Shown piece by piece: positions 13,690-31,400 of a stretch of DNA of 64,000 nt. How positions within the stretch are numbered: position 1 is the stretch's first letter; each line of letters starts with the position of its first letter. The position numbers and the translations under genes were made by a program. Origin of the DNA: Halocaridina rubra (taxonomy: Eukaryota > Arthropoda > Malacostraca > Decapoda > Atyidae); contig JAXCGZ010004154.1 in NCBI GenBank assembly GCA_037179515.1, positions 1 through 64,000 on the forward strand, given 5' to 3'. The notes beneath the pieces are model-generated. The model did no database searches, was not told the origin of the DNA, and saw only the letters and a list, made by a program, of their open reading frames with translations.

Positions 13690-15160
13690 GCCAGAATCAG
13701 CTGTTGATGTTGACGAACCACAGCCATCTATGTCAGCGATGTTGTTGGGGTTTAGGATGCTAGAGTGTTGTTAAGATTCTGTTTTACTAAGGGGACTCAA
13801 AGTACCGAGCTCGGTTAAGAGCTCACAAACAGACAGGACAGATATTTGTACTTGAACACCCCATCTCTATTACCATTAGTCGGTTAAATGAAACTCAGAA
13901 TTCAACTTTCTTTTAATTTTGGAAATGCAATGACATTAAAAGAATTGAATTAAATTTCTCAAATTAAATTTTATGAAATGCTGCCTCGAATCCTGGAGGT
14001 GGTGAGCACGATTTCGTTTCCCGGCACCACGGACGTATGCCAAGACTTTGGCCTCAACTCGATGATTACCTCTGTCACACAGGCAGAGTAGAATACAGGA
14101 CACTGCAATTTCAGAAACAGAAATGACACACTGTTTATAATGGGAAACTGAAAGCATGAGCACACCTATAATGAGTTTCCAATGTCATTTTACTGGATGA
14201 AAATATATTGGTTATTCACAGCTAACCAGAAATATTTATGCTACCATAATAGCATACAAAACCATTAATTCTTTACTGGTTTTAAAGAAAACAATATATT
14301 CACAATAAATGAAAAATAAGCAAGACAAATACAGTACTGTATGTATTCCTTAAATTGTATGTAACCACAAAAGTTGCAGTGCTTATTACTGATTAACAAT
14401 TGATATGGTAAAACACTCTATTTAGGATAAAGGAAGAATCTACGAGATAAATACAGTATTCATTCACTTTTGGTTATCAAGAACTGTTTGCAATGAAAAA
14501 AAAGGGTGCAAAACCACCTTTTGAGGTATTTGCAACTTATAACTCAAAACACTTTATCCCCAACATATGAAGAATTAGCAAGATAAATAAAGTATGCATT
14601 CATTAAATTGTGGTTAACAAGAAATATTTGCAAAGCCAACAGGGTAAAATTACCTTCTAATTATTTGCAGTTTATATAGCAAATAGCTTTATTGACGAGT
14701 TTTTGACGTAAAACACTTAATTACGATGATAGAAAGGGGTGAAATGAAATTAGAATTTATTAGGAAAAGAGATAGATTTTTACGGGCTCATAACCAGTCT
14801 TCAGAGGATGAGATTTTCGTTTATCACATTCAATGAAAAGAAACTTCTTAGCAATGTATATCAGCTGTAATTTACAGGTTAAGGAATTAACTTTGGCATG
14901 TGAGATTCCAGTTTGGTAATCCACAAAATTTCGTGTGTATGGGAATGGAATCTGAGAATAAAAATCCATAAGATTTAGCCAGTAACGAATGTAACTAATT
15001 CTCGAAAATAAACCAATTTGCTTGACCCACGAGCTTTACCATACACTATCCCTCACCTTGTTGTGCTAGATGAATTCCTGTGAAGATGCCACGCAATTAA
15101 GATTTGAAATAAACTTAGACTGCTCAGGCGAGATGTTGCCTCTGGGCAGTCTCGGCGCCA
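13690..15160. other. No gene seen; degenerate AT-rich repeats
   Basis: Stops are frequent in all frames. Between about 14200 and 14660 loosely similar words recur (agcaagacaaatac / gagataaatacag / gcaagataaataaag, and ggttatcaag / ggttaacaag), suggesting an old tandem repeat of roughly 130-190 bp. Confidence 0.45.
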
Positions 15161-15161
15161 A

Positions 15162-15646
15162 AAAAGAGCGTCTCATTGTCCCTCCTGGTGAGTTCATCTG
15201 TAGGATACATTTCTAGAGCAGTAATTGGCTCTGATATCATTTTAAGGACTATTTTAGTGGTGGTCCCTGGCAGGCAATTATAGCAGAGATGCAAGGGAGA
15301 GACAGTATTTTTAGGTGCAACAAGTGGAAGCAAATAAAATAAAACGAGAATAATAATGAAAAGTTAGGTTACTGGTAAATAATCTCATAATTTTCTTGGC
15401 TCGTAGCAGACAGAAAATAGGAGCAGCCTTTATATTGGGGCTATACTTCTACACGTACAAGAAGAGTAAATAAGGTATATTTAAAATTAGCTATAAGCTA
15501 AAATACAAATTGCAAATAATCATAATCTGCAAAAGTCAAGAAGTGGGAATTAATTTTTTAGTTAGAAAATAACAGTTATGTTACTAATTTATTTAATAAG
15601 GCATCTAACAGCCTCTGGTGACTTTGAGCGAAACACTCTGTTACAG
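15162..15646. repeat. Duplicate of window start (1-526) lacking the LINE
   Basis: Aligns with 1-526. At 15647 it continues atgtaaaccaccaagg instead of LINE sequence, so it may show the locus without an insertion. Confidence 0.85.
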
Positions 15647-16140
15647 ATGTAAACCACCAAGGTAAATATAAAATAGTTTTTTTTTATTAATATTATTATT
15701 GCAAAATGATAATAATTTCTGTATTTCTGTTTAACCTTAAAAAAGGCTTTTATTTTATCGTGTCAGAGCAAACCACATTCATAAATAAAGCATCTGCGAT
15801 GTACGGTAAACATCACCATATTGTATTCGTATATTTAATTACCTGTACTTTTTTCTGTACTACGCAGTATTAAAAAGTAAAATTTATTTGTTTGTAAGCT
15901 TAAAATAGATTCTTATTAACCATATATTATTGAAAATTGCACTCATGAATAAAGTACAGAACTTGGAATGGTTATTTTCGGTTTAGCGTAAACAGTAAAT
16001 TTGGCATAGCCTAGCCTAGGTTAGCCTAGAGACAAGCTAATTCGATTTAAGTCCTTTTTTGACTTAAATCGTCTCTCCTGGAACCAATTAACGACGTTGG
16101 GTGAGGTATATATATATATGATAGACAGAGAGGTAGGGGG
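15647..16140. other. AT-rich flank, no gene; possible element end
   Basis: No coding frame was recognised. Near 16030-16105 ttaagtccttttttgacttaa forms a small hairpin, and ..aacgacgttgggtgaggta next to TA resembles the reversed end of a Tigger-like element. Confidence 0.35.
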
Positions 16141-16143
16141 GTT

Positions 16144-19100
16144 TTGTTAGACACAAATAATGAAATGAATAATACTTGTGCAGAGAAATTAGTCAGTAAG
16201 GGTTCAGTAAATAGTGGGTCAAATAACTGGGAGTCTAAGGATAAGAACCATTTGTTACATAGAACAAATATTAACAAAAAGAATAGCCACAAGAAGGGTA
16301 AAGCTAGAGAAAGTTTAGAAGTATATTATACAAATAGCCGTAGTTTAGGTAACAAGATAGAAGAGCTGAGAGCCATAGTATGTAGTGAGAGACCGGATAT
16401 AATATGCATTAGTGAAAGTTGGATTAATTTAGAAAGCAAACACCTTAAAGCTGAGTACATAATTACAGGATATAAACTTTATAATGCTGATCGTAGTGCA
16501 GATAGAAGAGGGGGAGGGGTAATTATGTATATTAAAGATAGCCTCAGAAGCTGCATTAAGTCTGGAATTAAGACAAATCTAAATTCAGAAACCTTATGGG
16601 TTGAAATTAAAAATAATATAGAAAGTCTAGTTGTAGGAGTAGTCTACAGACCACCTGATCTAGACAATATAAAGTCGCAAGTTATATACGATGAAATTTC
16701 TAAAGTGACCAGGTCAAATAGAGTTTGCATTGTAGGCGATTTTAATTTTAGACATATTAACTGGGAAACCATAACAGGTGATAGTAGCTCTAAGGAGTTT
16801 TTGGAAGTAGTAGAAGACAATTTCCTTTCTCAGCATGTACCTTGAAGCAACACGGGGGGGGGGTGAATACACTAGATTTAGTTCTTAGTAATAGAGAGAA
16901 TATGGTTACAAATTTAGAAGTTGGTGAAAAATTGGGCAACAGTGACCATGATTCCATTAGATTTAACATAATTTTCAAGGAAACTATAAAGGAAAATAAG
17001 AATATTGTTCCAAACTTTAGAGCAGGAGATTTTGGGGGCTTAAAAACTAAATTATCTAATGAGGTATGGGAAGGGATTTCTGGGGTACAGATGTGGGTAG
17101 TTAATCCAGCAGGTCAGGTCCCAGGTAGCGGATTACCCCGAAATTTGAGTACCACATGCCAAGGATTATCACAAGATAAGATCAATACATTAAATTCTCT
17201 CACAGGAAAGAACAGCAGTCCGTCAGTTAATATAAATTTGGATGAGGAATATAACAATTTTGTCATGACTCTTAAGAATAGTCAGAGAGACTATATTCCC
17301 ATGAAACATTGCAGATCAAGAAAAAATGACCCTAAATGGATGAACAATAGAATAAAGAATCTTATAGGTATTAAAAGAGGAATATACAGGAACTTAAAAA
17401 AAGGGGTGAAGAACATGTGAGGCAACAATATATACAGTTAAACAGGGAAGTTAAAAAGATAGAGAGTCGAAAAGAAAATACGAAGTTAGAATAGCAGGAG
17501 AAGCTAAAGAAAATCCTAAAGGGTTTTATCAACATTATCAAACAAAATTTAAGGAAAAAGTCGGACCAATTGAAGTAGCTAATGGCCATATCACAGATGA
17601 CGATAAAGTGATGTGTACATGTTTAAATGATTATTTCTTATCTGTATTTACCAATGAAAACTTGGAAAATATTCCGGAAGTAGAATCCATTTACAGAGAC
17701 AGTCCCGATAAAATACTTAGTTCAATAAATATTACGAGAGAGGAGGTAATAAAAGAAATAGATAAATTAAAGGCTCATAAATCTCCGGGACCTGATGGAA
17801 TATATGCTAGAATATTAAAGGAATGCAAGGAGGAGCTTAGTTGTCCACTAACTGCATTATTTAATAATTCAATAAAATTAGGATCGGTACCCATGGAGTG
17901 GAAATTGGCAGATGTGGTACCAATATTTAAAAAAGGAGAACGAGTTAAAAAGAATAATTATAGGCCGGTAAGTTTAACGTCAACAGTGGGTAAGATTGTA
18001 GAATCCATAATTGCAAATAAAATAAGGGCACCTCTAGAATTACACAGACTGATAAAACTTTCACAACACGGGTTTCTTAAGGGTTTTTCGTGCCTTACAA
18101 ACTTACTGTCTTTTTATTCAGAAGTTTACGAGGCAGTAGATTGTGGCAAAGAATATGATACAATATATCTAGATTTTAGCAAAGCTTTTGATAGAGTTCC
18201 TCACAAAAGATTAGTTAAAAAGCTGGAAGCTCATGGTATAGGAGGAGCTGTTCTCAGATGGATCAAACAATGGTTAAAAGACAAAAAACAGAGGGTTTGC
18301 ATAAATGGAGAGAAATCAGAGTGGGGCTCGGTTACTAGCGGGGTACCACAAGGCTCGGTACTGGGTCCCCTATTATTCATCGTATATCTAAATGATCTGG
18401 ATTCGGATATCAGTAGTAACCTAAGTAAATTCGCAGACGACACTAAAATAGGTAGAACTATAAATGGAAAAGAAGACATTCATGCTTTACAGGAAGATCT
18501 AAATAGATTATCTGAATGGTCGGACAAATGGCAAATGGAATTTAATGTTGAAAAATGTAAAGTAGTTAAAATGGGTACTATAAAAGACAATACTAGTTAT
18601 AAGCTAAATAACCATGAAATTACGAATTCTCAGTGTGAAAGGGATTTGGGAGTTCTTGTGAGTAGTAGTCTTAAGCCAAGAGAGCAATGCACAGCAGTCA
18701 GAAATAAAGCAAACAGAGTTTTAGGATTTATCTCAAGAAGCGTTAGCAATAGGACGGAAAAAGTTATTTTGCAGCTCTATCTTGCATTAGTTAGGCCCCA
18801 TTTAGATTATGCTGTGCAATCCTGGTCACCCTATTATAGAATTGAAATTGAATCCTTGGAGAGAGTGCAGCGAAGAATGACCAAGATGATACACAATATC
18901 AGAAATCTACCATATGAGGACAGATTAAAAAAACTTAATCTACATTCTCTAGAGAGGCGAAGAGTTAGGGGGGATATGATTGAAGTGTATAAATGGTTTA
19001 AAGGGATTAACAAGGGAGATATTAATAAAGTTTTAAAAATTCATGATCAAACCAGAACTCGTAATAATGGATTTAAGCTTGATAAATTTAGGTTCAGAAG

Positions 19101-19239
19101 GGAAATTGGTAAAAATTGGTTTGGTAATAGAGTAGCTGATGCATGGAACAAGCTTCCTAGTAGGATAGTAAATGCCAATACCTTAGACACCTTCAAATGT
19201 AGATTAGATAGACATATGACAGAGGTAGGGTGGGTATGA
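16144..19239 (+). pseudogene. LINE-B: endonuclease and intact-looking reverse transcriptase
   Basis: CR1/jockey-like non-LTR retrotransposon ORF2, different from LINE-A. The endonuclease frame (16144-16845) shows YYTNSRSL, ICISESW, RRGGGVIMY, VVYRPPD and VGDFNF. An extra base near 16840 and a 10-G run at 16854-16863 shift the frame; the domain resumes as NTLDLVLSN..GNSDHDS. A further stop at 17418-17420 and a TAG near 17490 lie in the linker. From 17608 a 543-residue frame is uninterrupted: SPGPDGI (59-65), LDFSKAFD (188-195), SGVPQGSVLGP (244-254), FADD (275-278), LVRPHLDYA and RRRVRGDMIEVYK. The RT catalytic aspartates are present. The 3' end runs into a short A-rich tail, then (TA)n. Confidence 0.88.
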
Positions 19240-19370
19240 ATAGGTTAGTGCTTATTAGAAAAATCATAAAAAGAAAAATAGAATAAATAAGTAGAGTAGA
19301 ATAGAATAGGTTAGACATGCTGAAAATACAATTAAAAAATGGAGCTGCCTCGTGTGTGCCAGTAGGCATG

Positions 19371-19542
<172 letters not shown>

Positions 19543-19570
19543 AAGGAAAAGCCCATTAAATAAAACAACG

Positions 19571-21253
<1,683 letters not shown>

Positions 21254-22718
21254 CAGTGTTAACTCCCTTATCGCGGTAGTTCGGTTCCGGGACCCGGCGC
21301 GAACCAGGAAATCCACGGAGTGGGATCAGCCTATATGTACATAGATATTTTAATGTATTTTTACGTTTACACTGTATAAACCCTCCCTGTACTGTTAAAA
21401 TAACACCCTTTACATTATAAATAACAGCAAGCAACGTGATTTTTTATGAAAGTGATAGGAAGATTTACCGTGAATGAGGTGATGATGATTTGAGATACAT
21501 AGGTTTACAATAATTTTTACATTTACGTAAAATAGCGGCCAACATCCACAAACTTTTTTCCTTCTTTCAACATATCTAAGAGTTTCACTTTATCTACAAT
21601 GGTTAACATTTTCCTTTGCCGCTTAGGCTCTCTACAAGAAGCCTTAGAAGATGAAGGATGCTTGGGAGGCATTGCAAAAGTTAATATATGCGAGTAAAAA
21701 AATCACAAGCAAAACATATTAATAATAATAAGCACAACGTGAATGGCGCACATGAGTGAGGCGAGACAATGGAAGATGGTGGAAGCCTTTGTCCGAAACG
21801 CTGATCGCGGTATCGTATTTTACATGTTGCAATACTGTTAGTATTTATGTTTTTTACTATTTTTTACTTATTATTCTTAGGCTAAGAAATACGTTTTTTT
21901 ATCAATAAAATCATGAAACTACTGAAAATATAAATATATATGCTAGCTCACGTAGCTGCGACCCCATTACATTGTACGCTATTGAACACAAGCAAAACGT
22001 TTAACAAGCACAACGTGAACGGCGCACACGTGAGTTAGACTGAACGAGTCTTTGTCCAAAACCCTGATAGCGGTATCGCATTTTACATGTTGCAATACTG
22101 TTAGTATTTATGTTTTTTGCATTTTTTGCAGTTTTATTATTCTTAGGCTCATAAATACGTTCTTTTATCAATAAAATCATGAAACTACTGGAAATGTAAA
22201 TATATATGCTAGCTCACGCAGCTGCTACCCCAATACAATGTAAGCTATCGAACACTATTTCGCATGATGCAATACTGTGAGTTATGCTGTACGTACGTAT
22301 ATCATTCAATTATTAGTACAATGTATATTAATTTAAAATTCATTTACTTATTTGATGATTGTACAATATCTATTGTATTTATTCATTGTAATTTGGACCA
22401 AATATTCCTTTTGTAAAGATTATACTGTACTTTTCAAAAGAGGTGGTCAATAAACGTATCTATCTATCCATCTATCTATATTTACTATTTTTTACTGTTT
22501 TATTATTCGTAGGCTGGGAAATAATTTTTTTTTATCAATTAGATAATGAAATATGTTTTTTTTTCAATAAAAAAAATTAAGATACTGAGAATTTTTTTTT
22601 TTTTTTTTTTAATATATTTGCATATACCCATGAAATAAAATAATAATTTATCTAAAAAAAAAAAACGCTATGCAGTAAGAACGCGAACCAAGAAACGCGA
22701 ATAACCGGGGAAACACTG
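21254..22718 (-). mobile_element. Tigger-like element A5, internally deleted
   Basis: Ends are CAGTGTTAACTCCCTTATCG and ..ataaccggggaaacactg, flanked by TA. It keeps one 158-bp-type block, the transposase N-terminus (21533-21672) and 175-bp-type repeats. The catalytic domain is deleted. Confidence 0.8.
21533..21672 (-). pseudogene. Tigger transposase N-terminal remnant (in A5)
   Basis: On the minus strand the frame opens MPPKHPSSSKAS, then KRQRKMLTIVDKVKLLD and KKFVDVG, the start of the family-A transposase. This is the helix-turn-helix region that would bind the element ends. It ends abruptly at about 21533, where sequence joins the 3' subterminal array, so about 1.6 kb of coding sequence is missing. 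Confidence 0.75.

Positions 22719-22745
<27 letters not shown>
22719..22745. repeat. (TA)n tract, short
   Basis: About 12 TA units between element A5 and the RTE-like LINE. Confidence 0.9.
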
Positions 22746-25599
<2,854 letters not shown>

Positions 25600-25639
25600 T
25601 GTTCCCCTGGTTATTCACGTTTCTTGGTTCGCGTTCTCA

Positions 25640-26570
25640 CTGTATCGCGTTTTTTTTTTTTTAAATTATTTTATTTTATGGGTATATGCAAAAATATTAA
25701 AAATAAAAAAAAAATTCTCAGTATTTTCATTTTTTATTGAAAAAAAACATATTTCATTATCTAATTGATAAAAAGAATTTATTTCCCAGCCTACGAATAA
25801 TAAAACAGTAAAAAATAGTAAAAAACCTAAATTTAGATAGATGGATAGATAGATTATTGCACCACGTAAAATACGATACCGAAATCAGTGTTTCGGAAAA
25901 CGCAAAGGCTTTCACCTGCGTGACCTAGTGAATATTAAAATTTTCATTATTTTATTGATAAAACAAGTATTTCCTAGCCTAAGAATAATAAAACAGTAAA
26001 AAATAGTAAAAAACATAAATTTAGATATACGTACGTACAGTATAACTCACAGTATTGCATCATGCGAAATAGTGTCTGATAGCTACGTGAGCTGGCATAT
26101 ACATAAATTTAGATATACGTACGTACGTACAGTGTAACTCACAGTATTGCATCATGCGAAATAGTGTCCGATAGCTACGTGAGCTAGCATATATATTTAT
26201 ATTTCCAGTAGTTTCATGATTTTATTGTTAAAAAAACGTATTTCTTAGCCTAAGAATAATACAACAGTAAAGAAAGTAAACAGTATTGCACAGCGTAAAA
26301 TACGATACCGGTATCAGTGTTTCGGAAAACGCAAAGGCTCTCACCTACGTGACCTAGTGAATATTGAGATTTTCATTATTTTATTGATAAAACAAGTATA
26401 TCCTAGCCTAAGAATAATAAAACAGTAAAAAATATTAAAAAACATAAATTTAGATATACGTACGTACAGTATAACTCACAGTATTGCATCATGCGAAATA
26501 TGTAGTGTCCGATAGCTACATGAGCTAGCATATATATTTATATTTCCAGTAGCTCTCACCTACGTGAGAT
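25640..26570. repeat. Subterminal array R1 (about 175-bp units) in A6
   Basis: Units carry ataccg(g/a)(t/a)atcagtgtttcgg, attattttattgataaaac and cctagcctaagaataataaa. The same units recur in A1 (30400-31100), A2, A3, A4, A5 and A7. Confidence 0.85.
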
Positions 26571-26574
26571 AGTT

Positions 26575-27260
26575 CATGTTTTTTTAACAGTGCAGGGAGG
26601 GTTTATACAGTACGTAAACTTAAAAATAATTGTAAATGAGTATGTCATGTAATTACCACTTCATTCACCGTAATTTTGTCTATCACTTTCATATAAATTT
26701 ACGTTGCATGCTGTTATTTATAAAGTAAAGGGTGTTTTTTTAACAGTGCAGGGAGGGTTTATACAGTACGTAAACGAAAAAATAATTGTAAATGAGTATG
26801 AATGTCACGTCATTATCACCTCATTCACCGTAATTTTATCTATCACTTTCATAAAAATTTACGTTGCTTGCTGTTATTTATAATGTAAAGGGTGTTTTTT
26901 TAACAGTGCAGGGAAGGTTTATACAGTCTGAAACGAAAAAATAATTGTAAATGAGTATGAATGTCATGTCATCACCTCATTCACCGTAATTTTATCTATC
27001 ACTTTCATAAAAATTTATGTTGCTTGCTGTTATTTATAATGTAAAGGGTGTTTTTTTAACAGTGCAGGGAGGGTTTATGCAGTACGTAAACGATAAAATA
27101 ATTGTAAATGAGTATGTATGTCACGTCATCATCACATTCACGGTAAGTTTTCCTATCACTTTCATATAAATTTACGCTTGCATGCTGTTATCTATGAAGT
27201 AAATGGTGGTATGTTAACAGTACAGGGACAGTTTATACAGTGTAAACGTAAAAATAAATT
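26575..27260. repeat. Subterminal array R2 (about 158-bp units) in A6
   Basis: aaagggtgtttttttaacag recurs at about 26727, 26887 and 27043 (periods about 160 and 156). Each unit also has a tatcactttcata..aaatttacgttgc block. The array recurs inverted at 27540-28350 in A1. Confidence 0.85.
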
Positions 27261-27355
27261 AAAATATCTATGTACATATAGGCTGATCCTACTCCATGGT
27301 TTTCCTGGTTCGGGCCGGGTCCTGGAACTGAACTACTGTGATAAGGGGGGAACAC

Positions 27356-27362
<7 letters not shown>

Positions 27363-27443
<81 letters not shown>
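27363..27443. repeat. (TA)n tract
   Basis: TA repeats between A6 and A1, whose facing ends are inverted relative to each other. Confidence 0.95.
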
Positions 27444-27448
<5 letters not shown>

Positions 27449-28417
27449 TTGCCTCACTTATCGCGGTAGTTCGGTTCCGGGACCCGGCGCGAACCAGGAA
27501 ATCCGCGAAGTAGGATCCACCTATAGGTACTAGATATTTTAATATATTTTTACATTTACACTGTATAAACTGTCCCTGTACTGTTAACATACCACCCTTT
27601 ACTTCATAGATAACAGCATGCAAGCGTAAATTTATATGAAAGTGATAGGAAAACTTACCATGAATGTGATGATGACGTGACATACATACTCATTTACAAT
27701 TATTTTTTCGTTTACGTACTGTATAAACCCTCCCTGCACTGTTAAAAAAGCACCCTTTACATTATAAATAGCAGCAAGCAACGTAAATTTTTATGAAAGT
27801 GATAGATAAAATTACGGTGAATGAGGTGATAATGACGTGACATTCATACTCATTTACAATTATTTTTTCGTTTACATGCTGTATAAACCCTCCCTGCACT
27901 GTTAAAAAAACACCCTTTACATTATAAATAACAGCAAGCAACGTAAATTTCTATGAAAGTGATAGATAAAATTACGGTGAATGAGGTGATAATGATGTGC
28001 CATACATGCTCATTTACAATTATTTTATCGTTTACGTACTGTATAAACCCTCCCTGCACTGTTAAAAAAGCACCCTTTACATAATAAATAACAGCAAGCA
28101 ACATAAATTTTTATGAAAGTGTTAGATAAAATTACGATGAATGAGGTGATGATGACGTGACACACATACTCATTTACAATTATTTTTTTATTTACGAACT
28201 GTATAACCCCTCCTTGCACTGTTAAAAAAAAACACCCTTTACATTATAAATAACAGCACGCAACGTAAATTTTTATGAAAGTGATAGATAAAATTACGGT
28301 GAATGAGGTGATGATGACGTGACATACATTTGTACATGATAGGTAAACTTACCATGAATGAGGTGATGATCATCATTCTCGACCCCGGAGGAAATTATTT
28401 CGCAGCCAATAAAAGCT

Positions 28418-30185
28418 TTACGGCTGCTTTTTGGGGGAGAAGAACATGGTAATGGGGAGTTGCTGTTGTTGTTTCTTCATTTGTTGGAACATGGCATGGT
28501 AAGGAGTCATGGCATCGTCGAGAAAATTACAGAAGGTCACCGAATGAACCATATTTTCGTCATGTTCCTGCGAGAGTTGTTGGAGTGCTTTGTAATATTC
28601 ATACATGGCTGCCAAACATTCAAGTGTAAGGCCAGGTTCTTCAGTTGGTTCATGCAATTCCTTAAGTTCTTCCTCTTCTTCGCTCGCTGATTTCGTCATT
28701 TCATCCAAGTCTTCATCAGTCAAAGGCTGCGAGTGGCAATCAATCAGTTCATGCACATCTTCGGGAGTCATATCTTTAAAGCCTTCTCCTCCTAGCAATG
28801 CAGCCAACTTCACAGCTTTCGCAACTGCCACCTTCTGCACCTCGACAGGAGCAAATCCCTTGTAGTCGTGGATGATTTCGGGCCACAATTTCTTCCAGCT
28901 GGCATTGATTGTGGCCGACTTCATATCTTTGATTGCTTTCTGAATATATTTTAGGCATGTGGCAATCATGTAATTACGCCAGTAAGTCTTCAATGAGATG
29001 TCGTTGTCCGAATCCATGGAATCAACTAGGTTCGCCAGGGCGTTTCGTGTGTAGAGGGCCTTGAACGCACGAATAACGCCTTGATCCATAGGCTGAATCA
29101 GTGACGTCGTATTCGGTGACAGGAACTCAACTTGAACACCGTCATATTGGAGCTTGGTTGCGTGGCCACCAGCATTATCCATCAAACGAAGGACTTTAAA
29201 TTCAAGGCCTTTTTCCATAAGATAAAGTTTTACCTGAGGGATAAAGCATTGGTGAAACCAGTCCAATGTGAGGCTTTTCGTGATCCAGGCCTTAGGGTTA
29301 TGCATCGAATACACTGGCAGCAGATTCTTATTCTTGTTCTTCAAAGCCCTAGGGTTCTTTGACTTGTAGATAAGCCCGGGCTTTAACATGAAGCCCGCAG
29401 CATTCCCGCACATGATGAGGGTAACACGATCTTTGTGCGCTTTAAATCCCGGGGCTTTAGCTTCTTCCTTGAAGAGAAAAGTGCGAGATGGCATTCTCTT
29501 CCAAAATAACCCAGTTTCATCCATGTTGAAGACTTGCTCAGGAACATATTCCCCTTCGGCGATAATTTTCTTGAGGTCATTCTTGACGTAATTTTCTGCG
29601 GCAGCTGTATCTGCAGAGGCAGCCTCGCCATAAACTGAAACGCTCTTTAGGCCATAGCGTTTTTGAAATTTGAAGAACCATCCCCTGCTAGCAACGAACG
29701 GCTGTATCCTCGCTGGAGGATCCTGGTTGTGGGTTGTCAATATCTTCTTCTCTCCCCTCCTCTCCACGGTCGCCACTGTCGTCATCGGGTTTATTTGCAG
29801 CGAATGTCTCGTACAGCTTCTTCGCCTTTGTTTGTATGATATTGGTGTCTAAGCTGATGTTTTTCTTTCTGCAATCAGCATTCCACAGGGCCAAAGCAGT
29901 TTCCATGCGCACTACTGCCGTATTGCGGGGTGATACGAGCCTCTTCGCCGATTTATTAAAAGAAATGCTCGCTGTTTTCCTGATCTTTGCCTCGTCCCTT
30001 TTTATGTAACGCACGGTATATTCATTGAGGCCAAAATAGCGGCCGACATCCACAAACCTTTTTCCTTCTTTCAACATATCTAAGAGTTTCACTATCTACA
30101 ATGGTTAACATTTTCCTTTGCCGCTTAGTCTCACTACAAGAAGCCTTAGAAGATGAAGGATGCTTGGGAGGCATTGAAAAGGGTA
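28418..30185 (-). pseudogene. Tigger/pogo-like transposase of A1, two frameshifts
   Basis: A cut-and-paste DDE transposase acting on the element ends in the nucleus. It opens MPPKHPSSSKAS at 30185. A 2-bp deletion near 30095 (A5 has gataaagtgaaac, here gatagtgaaac) shifts the frame. The next piece (30092-29688) gives an HTH (GRYFGLNEYTVRYIKRDEAK) and the second DNA-binding helix region (ALALWNADCRKK). A second shift near 29700 leads into a 455-residue frame (29785-28418) with VFNMDETG (Asp89), RLMDNAGG (Asp203) and TTSLIQPMDQGV (Asp234). All three catalytic acids are present, about 30 residues between the last two, as in pogo/Tigger. An acidic stretch and a C-terminal QLPITMFF motif follow. 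Confidence 0.9.
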
Positions 30186-30399
30186 AAATATGCGAGTAAA
30201 AAAAATCACAAGCAAAATGTATTAGTAAGCACAACGAGAACGGCGCACACGAAAGTTAGACTGAATGAGTGAGGCGGCACATTGGAAATTGGAGGGAAAA
30301 GCAAACTGCAATGAAAAAGCCAATCAGACCCCATGATACAGAAAATATTGAAAAACAATTCTGTGATTCGTTGTCTCCCGACCTTTCAACCAATAGCAT

Positions 30400-31100
30400 T
30401 CCATGAACTATCTCACGTAGGTGAGAGCCTTTTCGTTTCCGAAACGGATAGCGGTATCGTATTTTACATGGTGAAATACTGTTAGTACTTTATGTTTTTT
30501 ATTATTTTTTACTGTTTTATTATTCTTAGGCTAGGAAATACTTGTTTTATCAATAAAATAATGAAAATTTTAATATTCACTAGGTCACGTGGGTGAGAGC
30601 CTTTTCGTTTTCCGAAACGTTGATAGCGGTATCGTATTTTACATGGTGAAAGTACTTTTAGTACTTTGTTTTTTTCATTATTTTTTACTATTTTATTATT
30701 CTTAGGCTAGGAAATACTTGTTTTATCAAGAAAATAATGAAAATTTTAATATTCACTCGGTCACGTAGGTGAGAGCCTTTACGTTTTCCGAAACACTGAT
30801 ACCGGTATCGTATTTTACGTGGTGCAATACGATTTACTATTTTTTACTGTTTTATTATTCTTAGGCTAAGAAATATTTTTTTTTTATCAATAAAATCATG
30901 AAACTACTGGAAATATAAATATATATGCTAGCTCACGTAGCTGTGACCCCAATACATTGTACGCTATCGGACACTGTTTCGCATGATGCAATACCCTGTA
31001 CTGTGAGTTATACTGTACGTACATATATCTAAATTTATGTTTTTTACAATTTTTTTTTTACTCTTTATTATTCGTAGGCTGGGAAATAATTTTTTTTTAT
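30400..31100. repeat. Subterminal array R1 in A1
   Basis: Four or so units of about 170-180 bp containing taggtgagagcctttncgtt, ggtatcgtattttacatggt and ttattcttaggctaggaaat. It lies upstream of the transposase start, so it could hold promoter or transposase-binding sites; that role is inferred. Confidence 0.8.
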
Positions 31101-31278
31101 CAATTAAATAATGAACATTTTTTTCAATAAAAAAAATGAAAATACTGAAAAAAAAAATTTTTTCAATATTTTAATATTTTTGCGTATACCCATAAAATGA
31201 AATAATAATTTATAATAAAAAAAAACGCGATAGAGTGAGAACGCGAGCCAAGAAACACGAATAACCGGGGTAACACTA

Positions 31279-31282
<4 letters not shown>

Positions 31283-31354
<72 letters not shown>
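31283..31354. repeat. (TA)n tract
   Basis: TA repeats between A1 and the inverted tRNA-like pair. Confidence 0.95.
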
Positions 31355-31358
<4 letters not shown>

Positions 31359-31400
31359 CAAATAAGCACATTACATATGTGAAAACATGAATCATTTTTT

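Larger units (their letters stand above)
27445..31276 (-). mobile_element. Tigger/pogo-like DNA transposon A1, most complete copy
   Basis: About 3.83 kb. The ends are gtgttgcctcacttatcgcg (left) and the inverse of gtgttaccccggttattcg (right), each beside TA. Order on the minus strand: R1 array (31100-30400), transposase (30185-28418), R2 array (28350-27540). The TIRs match only over the outer ~25 bp; the rest of the two ends differs. It is the only copy in the window with a long continuous catalytic frame, so it may resemble the source of the deleted copies. Confidence 0.85.

Noticed and set aside
28605..29362. Plus-strand frames over the A1 transposase
   Set aside because: Antisense shadows; the minus strand has the DDE motifs.
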